Assembly: GCA_034189035.1 (NCBI GenBank)
Contig: JAXHVA010000018.1
Span: forward strand, 1-56,635
Length of the DNA stretch: 56,635 nt
Direction of reading: 5' to 3'
DNA from: JAUXFK01 sp034189035
GTDB taxonomy: Bacteria > Desulfobacterota > UBA8473
Numbering within the stretch: the first letter of the stretch is position 1; each line of letters begins with the position of its first letter. Positions 53,330 through 56,635 of the stretch are shown here, piece after piece. The notes under the pieces were generated by a model, which worked only from the letters and a program-made list of their open reading frames with translations, searched no databases and was not told where the DNA came from. Both the position numbers and the translations under genes were made by a program.

Positions 53330-56300
53330 CTAGAACAGTGCAAAAGGATCACCAACTGCTTCATAACCGATCTGGTCGAAATCGGCAATTCCGTCTCCAT
53401 CTGCATCTGTTGCGCTGCTGTCAATGCTTGATCGATCAAGGAGGTTGACCTGCAGTGCATCTGTTACCCTGGAAGAATCATTCGCAAATGTGCTTCCACC
53501 AACAAAGGTATATCTTGCGCTACCGCTGTCCACCAGGATATCGTTGATCACGACGCCGTTTGGAAGTATACCGGCTACTGAATTGAATGCAGCAGTTACG
53601 ACTGCACTGTCGGTTTCCGTAGTGTCGTCAAAGGTGATCGTAGATCCTGGCTGAATCCCTGTAGCACTCGGTAGAGTAATCATCGGGTAACCGTATGTAG
53701 CTATTTTAGAGAATGTGGTTCTCTCATCAACAGATTCACCACCTACGTAAGCGTTTGCCAGGTTTGCAGCGAGCACGATTAGAGGAGCTGCGGAGGCATC
53801 TGATACTGTAACCAGTTCTCTGACTCCAGCGTAATCGAGCACCAGTGAGTCTCCATTTGCAATATCCGCTCCGTCGTCAACTGTGATATTGGGCTGAGCA
53901 GCAGGAGCGGGAGCAGCCAAGGTCGTATTGGCTATAGTGTCTGTATCAGCAGCGTCAGCACCAGTTATATCTCCAGCAGCAGCGTTGATTGAGTACCCGG
54001 AGATAGTCGTTCCTGAAGCATATGCCGCAGTCGGTGCAGTGGTAACTGTTATGCGGTTGATACCAGCTATAGAACTCGTGGCAGTTACATCATCTCCTGC
54101 AGGGGATGTGACTGTAGAATCGAAAGCAGCAATATTCAAGAGGTTGTTGACATAAAGGTTATTATCGTTCACATTTGTGCCAGGGCCGAGTAATCCGTTC
54201 ACACTTGAGTAACCATCTTGCAGCGGACCGCTCCAGTAAACCGCAGAGCCTGTTGCTGCATCGGCGTCTAGCCCAGTGCTCAGTGTAAAGGTTGATGAAG
54301 TACTGTTAAACTGGGTTATTGTTCCCTCGTCAGTACTGTTGACGTTTACATTATCTCCAATCGCGAAACCTGTAAGTGATGCAGCCTCGATCACCGTGTC
54401 GCCAAGCTGGGCATCCGCTGCCAGGGTGGTGGTCAATGTCGGAGTAAGATCCACCAGGATATAGCCCCTGTTACTTGGATACGGGGTATCCGTATCAGGA
54501 TCTACAAGATCTAGATCCGGCCAGTCCACATCTGCTACAGTGAAATATCCGCTCGATGCCCTTGCGCCGTATAGTCCTGAGGTATATTCTGGTGTTAGGG
54601 TAACATCCTGAAGCGGTTCATCTACGCAGATCAATACGTCTGTGTCATCGTAACGAGTAGCTGCTGTAAATCCCGTTGGGTTTATCCCATCCCAGCCGTT
54701 TCCTATGACGATTTGCGGTCCCCAGTTATCACTGAGAGAAAGACCGGCAATTGTTGAGACTGTGCTCGGATCAATTGAGAATCCATTGATATTTGTCGGC
54801 ATTACAACGATCTGAACCACGTTGCCGCCAAAGAAGGGCTCAATAGAGCTAAGACCAAATGTATCGTCGGGGTCAAATGCATCAAAGACACCACCCAAAG
54901 GTTGAGCCAGGTTGATAGTTGCCTCAATAAACTGACCGTCATTGTATGTGAAGTTCACAGGGTTAAAGGCCGGAGGCGTAATTTGCTGCCAAGGTGTATC
55001 AGAATCCTTTACCCATATCTCATATCCGGTTGCACTTGTATCTACAGCCCATGAAAGATTTATATTTGGAATCATGGCTGCAGGGGTAAACGGATTCGTG
55101 ATTGACGGATCGCCAAGGAGGATATCGTTCCAGTCCACCTTATAGGAGAGATTGGTATTGATATCGATCCCAGGTGTTATGGCAGTGCGCATTGTTGCGC
55201 TTGAGTCATAGATACTAAATGTCTGAGTTAAGCCACCTGTGAAGTCACCGGAAGAGCTGAGCAGATTCGCTATGGTAAAGGTGTATGCGTTGTTTTCCGG
55301 AGTCAGCGTCTGATCCGGGGTGATTACATAGAGGTAGCCTCCAGTATTTGTGGTCGTATACGGAATCACTACATTGCCATTGAGTCCTGTTAAAGTAAAG
55401 AGCGGTCCACCAATGGATGCCAGGGTCTGCTCAGTTACTGGACGGTTGAACATCACTACAACAGTGAAGTTGTCAGCCTGTGCAATGGGAATATTCTGAA
55501 CATTATCAATGCTGAAATAGACGACTACAAGGTCACCCTGTGCATCCTGTAAAAGTACAGAGGGTGCAAACTCTGTCTGAGTCATCACAAAGTCTTCTTC
55601 CACTGCGTCATATTCGTAATGAAGCAGTGAACCTGTACCTCCACCACTGGTCTCAGCACCAGGTACTGTGCCAAATACATCATGGGCATGGAGGTTGAAA
55701 CCACCTGAGGGTTGGGTTGTAATAGATGAATCATACTCATAAACACCATCTCCGTCCATATCATAAGGTGCTGCAAATACATTATAGAACCCGTCTGCTG
55801 GGAGCTTATCATCTACAGTAACCGTAATAACACCGTTTGAATCAGCAACGAAACGTTTCTGAGTGACCTCATATCGAGAACCTGGGAGAGAGCCGGTGTT
55901 GACATTCGGTGTGAATGGATCTGTCTCCTCAGTACTAGTTGTTCTAAAAAGCGTTACAACAGCCCCAGGAGCAACATTTGCACCTGCATAGACAGTGAAT
56001 GAGAAGTTATCCACATATGGGTGCATCACAACAGTAGGCTGAACTGTTCCGGTCTTTGAAAGGAGAACAACAGCGCCGGTGCCGTCTGTGTAACCAATCT
56101 GTGCACTGAAATCCGCCTCGTAACGGTAGGTTGCATAGCGGCTCTTCGTAATCTCAATGGGGAAGTTTCGGACAATTTGATCGGAACTCGAACCAAGGGT
56201 TTCATCTCCTCCGATTTCAGAACCTCCTCCTCCTGGTGTTCCCACTACCTCTCCAAGATCAACAACGATAAGCCAGTTACCGTACTTGTCTGTTGTGGTG

Positions 56301-56512
56301 CTTTGCTTCGTGTCCGATGTCAATTGCACTTTGACGCCACTCATTGGGTTTCCCAATATATCCACCACCTTGCCTGAAAAGGCAACACTCAAGTCATTCT
56401 TGATCGTGTCGCCTGTGTCTTTTGTCTTTGTCGAGTTGTCATTACAAGCGACAAGACCCAGCGACAGCATCAATGCTAGCAGAAAGACTAAATAGTTGAA
56501 ACGTTTTTTCAT
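53330..56512 (-). CDS. Large secreted lipoprotein with Ig-like/carboxypeptidase-regulatory-like domains
   Basis: 1060 residues. A lipoprotein signal (LGLVAC, Cys23), then a carboxypeptidase-regulatory-like beta domain (about 45-90, FSGKVVDILGNPMSGVKV). Next are an invasin/bacterial Ig-like region (about 330-440, SSGDFTGG area) and a fibronectin-like module (about 470-540, LSWAVDTSATGYEIWV). A long Ala/Thr/Asp-rich stretch follows. The end DADGDGIADFDQIG is a calcium-binding, dockerin-like loop. AAGGAGG precedes ATG 56512. Its role at the cell surface is unknown; codon and residue use in the last third is strikingly low-complexity. Confidence 0.75.
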   Translation of the reverse strand: MKKRFNYLVFLLALMLSLGLVACNDNSTKTKDTGDTIKNDLSVAFSGKVVDILGNPMSGVKVQLTSDTKQSTTTDKYGNWLIVVDLGEVVGTPGGGGSEIGGDETLGSSSDQIVRNFPIEITKSRYATYRYEADFSAQIGYTDGTGAVVLLSKTGTVQPTVVMHPYVDNFSFTVYAGANVAPGAVVTLFRTTSTEETDPFTPNVNTGSLPGSRYEVTQKRFVADSNGVITVTVDDKLPADGFYNVFAAPYDMDGDGVYEYDSSITTQPSGGFNLHAHDVFGTVPGAETSGGGTGSLLHYEYDAVEEDFVMTQTEFAPSVLLQDAQGDLVVVYFSIDNVQNIPIAQADNFTVVVMFNRPVTEQTLASIGGPLFTLTGLNGNVVIPYTTTNTGGYLYVITPDQTLTPENNAYTFTIANLLSSSGDFTGGLTQTFSIYDSSATMRTAITPGIDINTNLSYKVDWNDILLGDPSITNPFTPAAMIPNINLSWAVDTSATGYEIWVKDSDTPWQQITPPAFNPVNFTYNDGQFIEATINLAQPLGGVFDAFDPDDTFGLSSIEPFFGGNVVQIVVMPTNINGFSIDPSTVSTIAGLSLSDNWGPQIVIGNGWDGINPTGFTAATRYDDTDVLICVDEPLQDVTLTPEYTSGLYGARASSGYFTVADVDWPDLDLVDPDTDTPYPSNRGYILVDLTPTLTTTLAADAQLGDTVIEAASLTGFAIGDNVNVNSTDEGTITQFNSTSSTFTLSTGLDADAATGSAVYWSGPLQDGYSSVNGLLGPGTNVNDNNLYVNNLLNIAAFDSTVTSPAGDDVTATSSIAGINRITVTTAPTAAYASGTTISGYSINAAAGDITGADAADTDTIANTTLAAPAPAAQPNITVDDGADIANGDSLVLDYAGVRELVTVSDASAAPLIVLAANLANAYVGGESVDERTTFSKIATYGYPMITLPSATGIQPGSTITFDDTTETDSAVVTAAFNSVAGILPNGVVINDILVDSGSARYTFVGGSTFANDSSRVTDALQVNLLDRSSIDSSATDADGDGIADFDQIGYEAVGDPFALF

Positions 56513-56635
56513 ACTTTTTTACCTCCTTAACAGAAATTCCTCTTTAATTAATTAGCAATATTTTTCACCTTTTTCCCTTAATCAATTAATACATTTCATA
56601 TATTCCTCTCTTCTTTTCTCACCTCCCCTCTTATC
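56513..56635. other. Upstream region of the large lipoprotein gene
   Basis: 123 bp of AT-rich sequence to the window edge, holding the AAGGAGG ribosome site of the leftward gene. No other feature was recognised. Confidence 0.4.

Noticed and set aside
1..56635. CRISPR arrays, tRNA or rRNA genes, insertion sequences
   Set aside because: No regularly spaced repeats, cloverleaf candidates, rRNA stretches or transposase genes were recognised in the intergenic regions.

Overview
The window looks like a chromosomal contig of an anaerobic, Gram-negative, probably Desulfobacterota-type bacterium (sulfate-reducing or syntrophic). The pointers are fumarate-adding glycyl radical enzymes, a large Hdr/MvhD electron-transfer operon, several lipoproteins and Ton-like machinery implying an outer membrane, TRAP solute-binding proteins and many two-component proteins. 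The taxonomic placement is inference; no rRNA or tRNA gene was seen.

Region 1 (1-15261) is a tandem array of glycyl radical enzyme (GRE) catalytic subunits of the alkyl/benzylsuccinate synthase (AssA/BssA) type. Four are intact, all exactly 828 residues, with the active-site Cys at 468 and the radical Gly at 804. The tail of a further copy enters at position 1, a divergent copy is decayed and partly fused to the end of a TRAP solute-binding gene, and another remnant lies at 12201-12494. The intact copies fall into two subtypes in the order I-II-I-II. A decayed small iron-sulfur subunit (BssC/AssC type, a ligand Cys codon changed to TGA plus a frameshift) sits just upstream of the last copy, matching the bss C-A gene order. 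Two DctP-like proteins and one response regulator are interleaved. GRE, downstream spacer and dctP together appear to be a duplicated module. No radical-SAM activase and no intact small subunit is present, so these must be encoded elsewhere if the enzymes work.

Region 2 (15262-18000) has a 15-bp perfect inverted repeat and an MMPL/RND-type exporter. Region 3 (18024-32008, leftward) has a response regulator, a seven-gene Hdr operon (HdrD-like, HdrA with an embedded GltD-like domain, MvhD-like, FrhB/FdhB-like, tandem HdrA, HdrC, HdrB) and then a PAS histidine kinase and two receiver proteins. The Hdr proteins would form a soluble flavin/iron-sulfur complex joining NAD(P)H, thiol/disulfide and low-potential carriers. 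It could serve the reducing equivalents released after fumarate addition and beta-oxidation, but that link is inferred from proximity only.

Region 4 (32009-45503) has a NarL-type regulator and GAF kinase, a LolB/DUF4292-like lipoprotein with a TPR lipoprotein, a PurN-like formyltransferase, a SUMF1-domain protein, and a leftward Ton/Tol-like operon (lipoprotein, ExbB/TolQ, ExbD-like, TonB-like with 37-residue repeats, and a large helical periplasmic protein). Region 5 (45504-56635) is mostly housekeeping: an EhaR-like HAD protein, two PfkB kinases, UvrC, a TPR lipoprotein, an acyl-CoA dehydrogenase, a CBS protein and a 1060-residue secreted lipoprotein.
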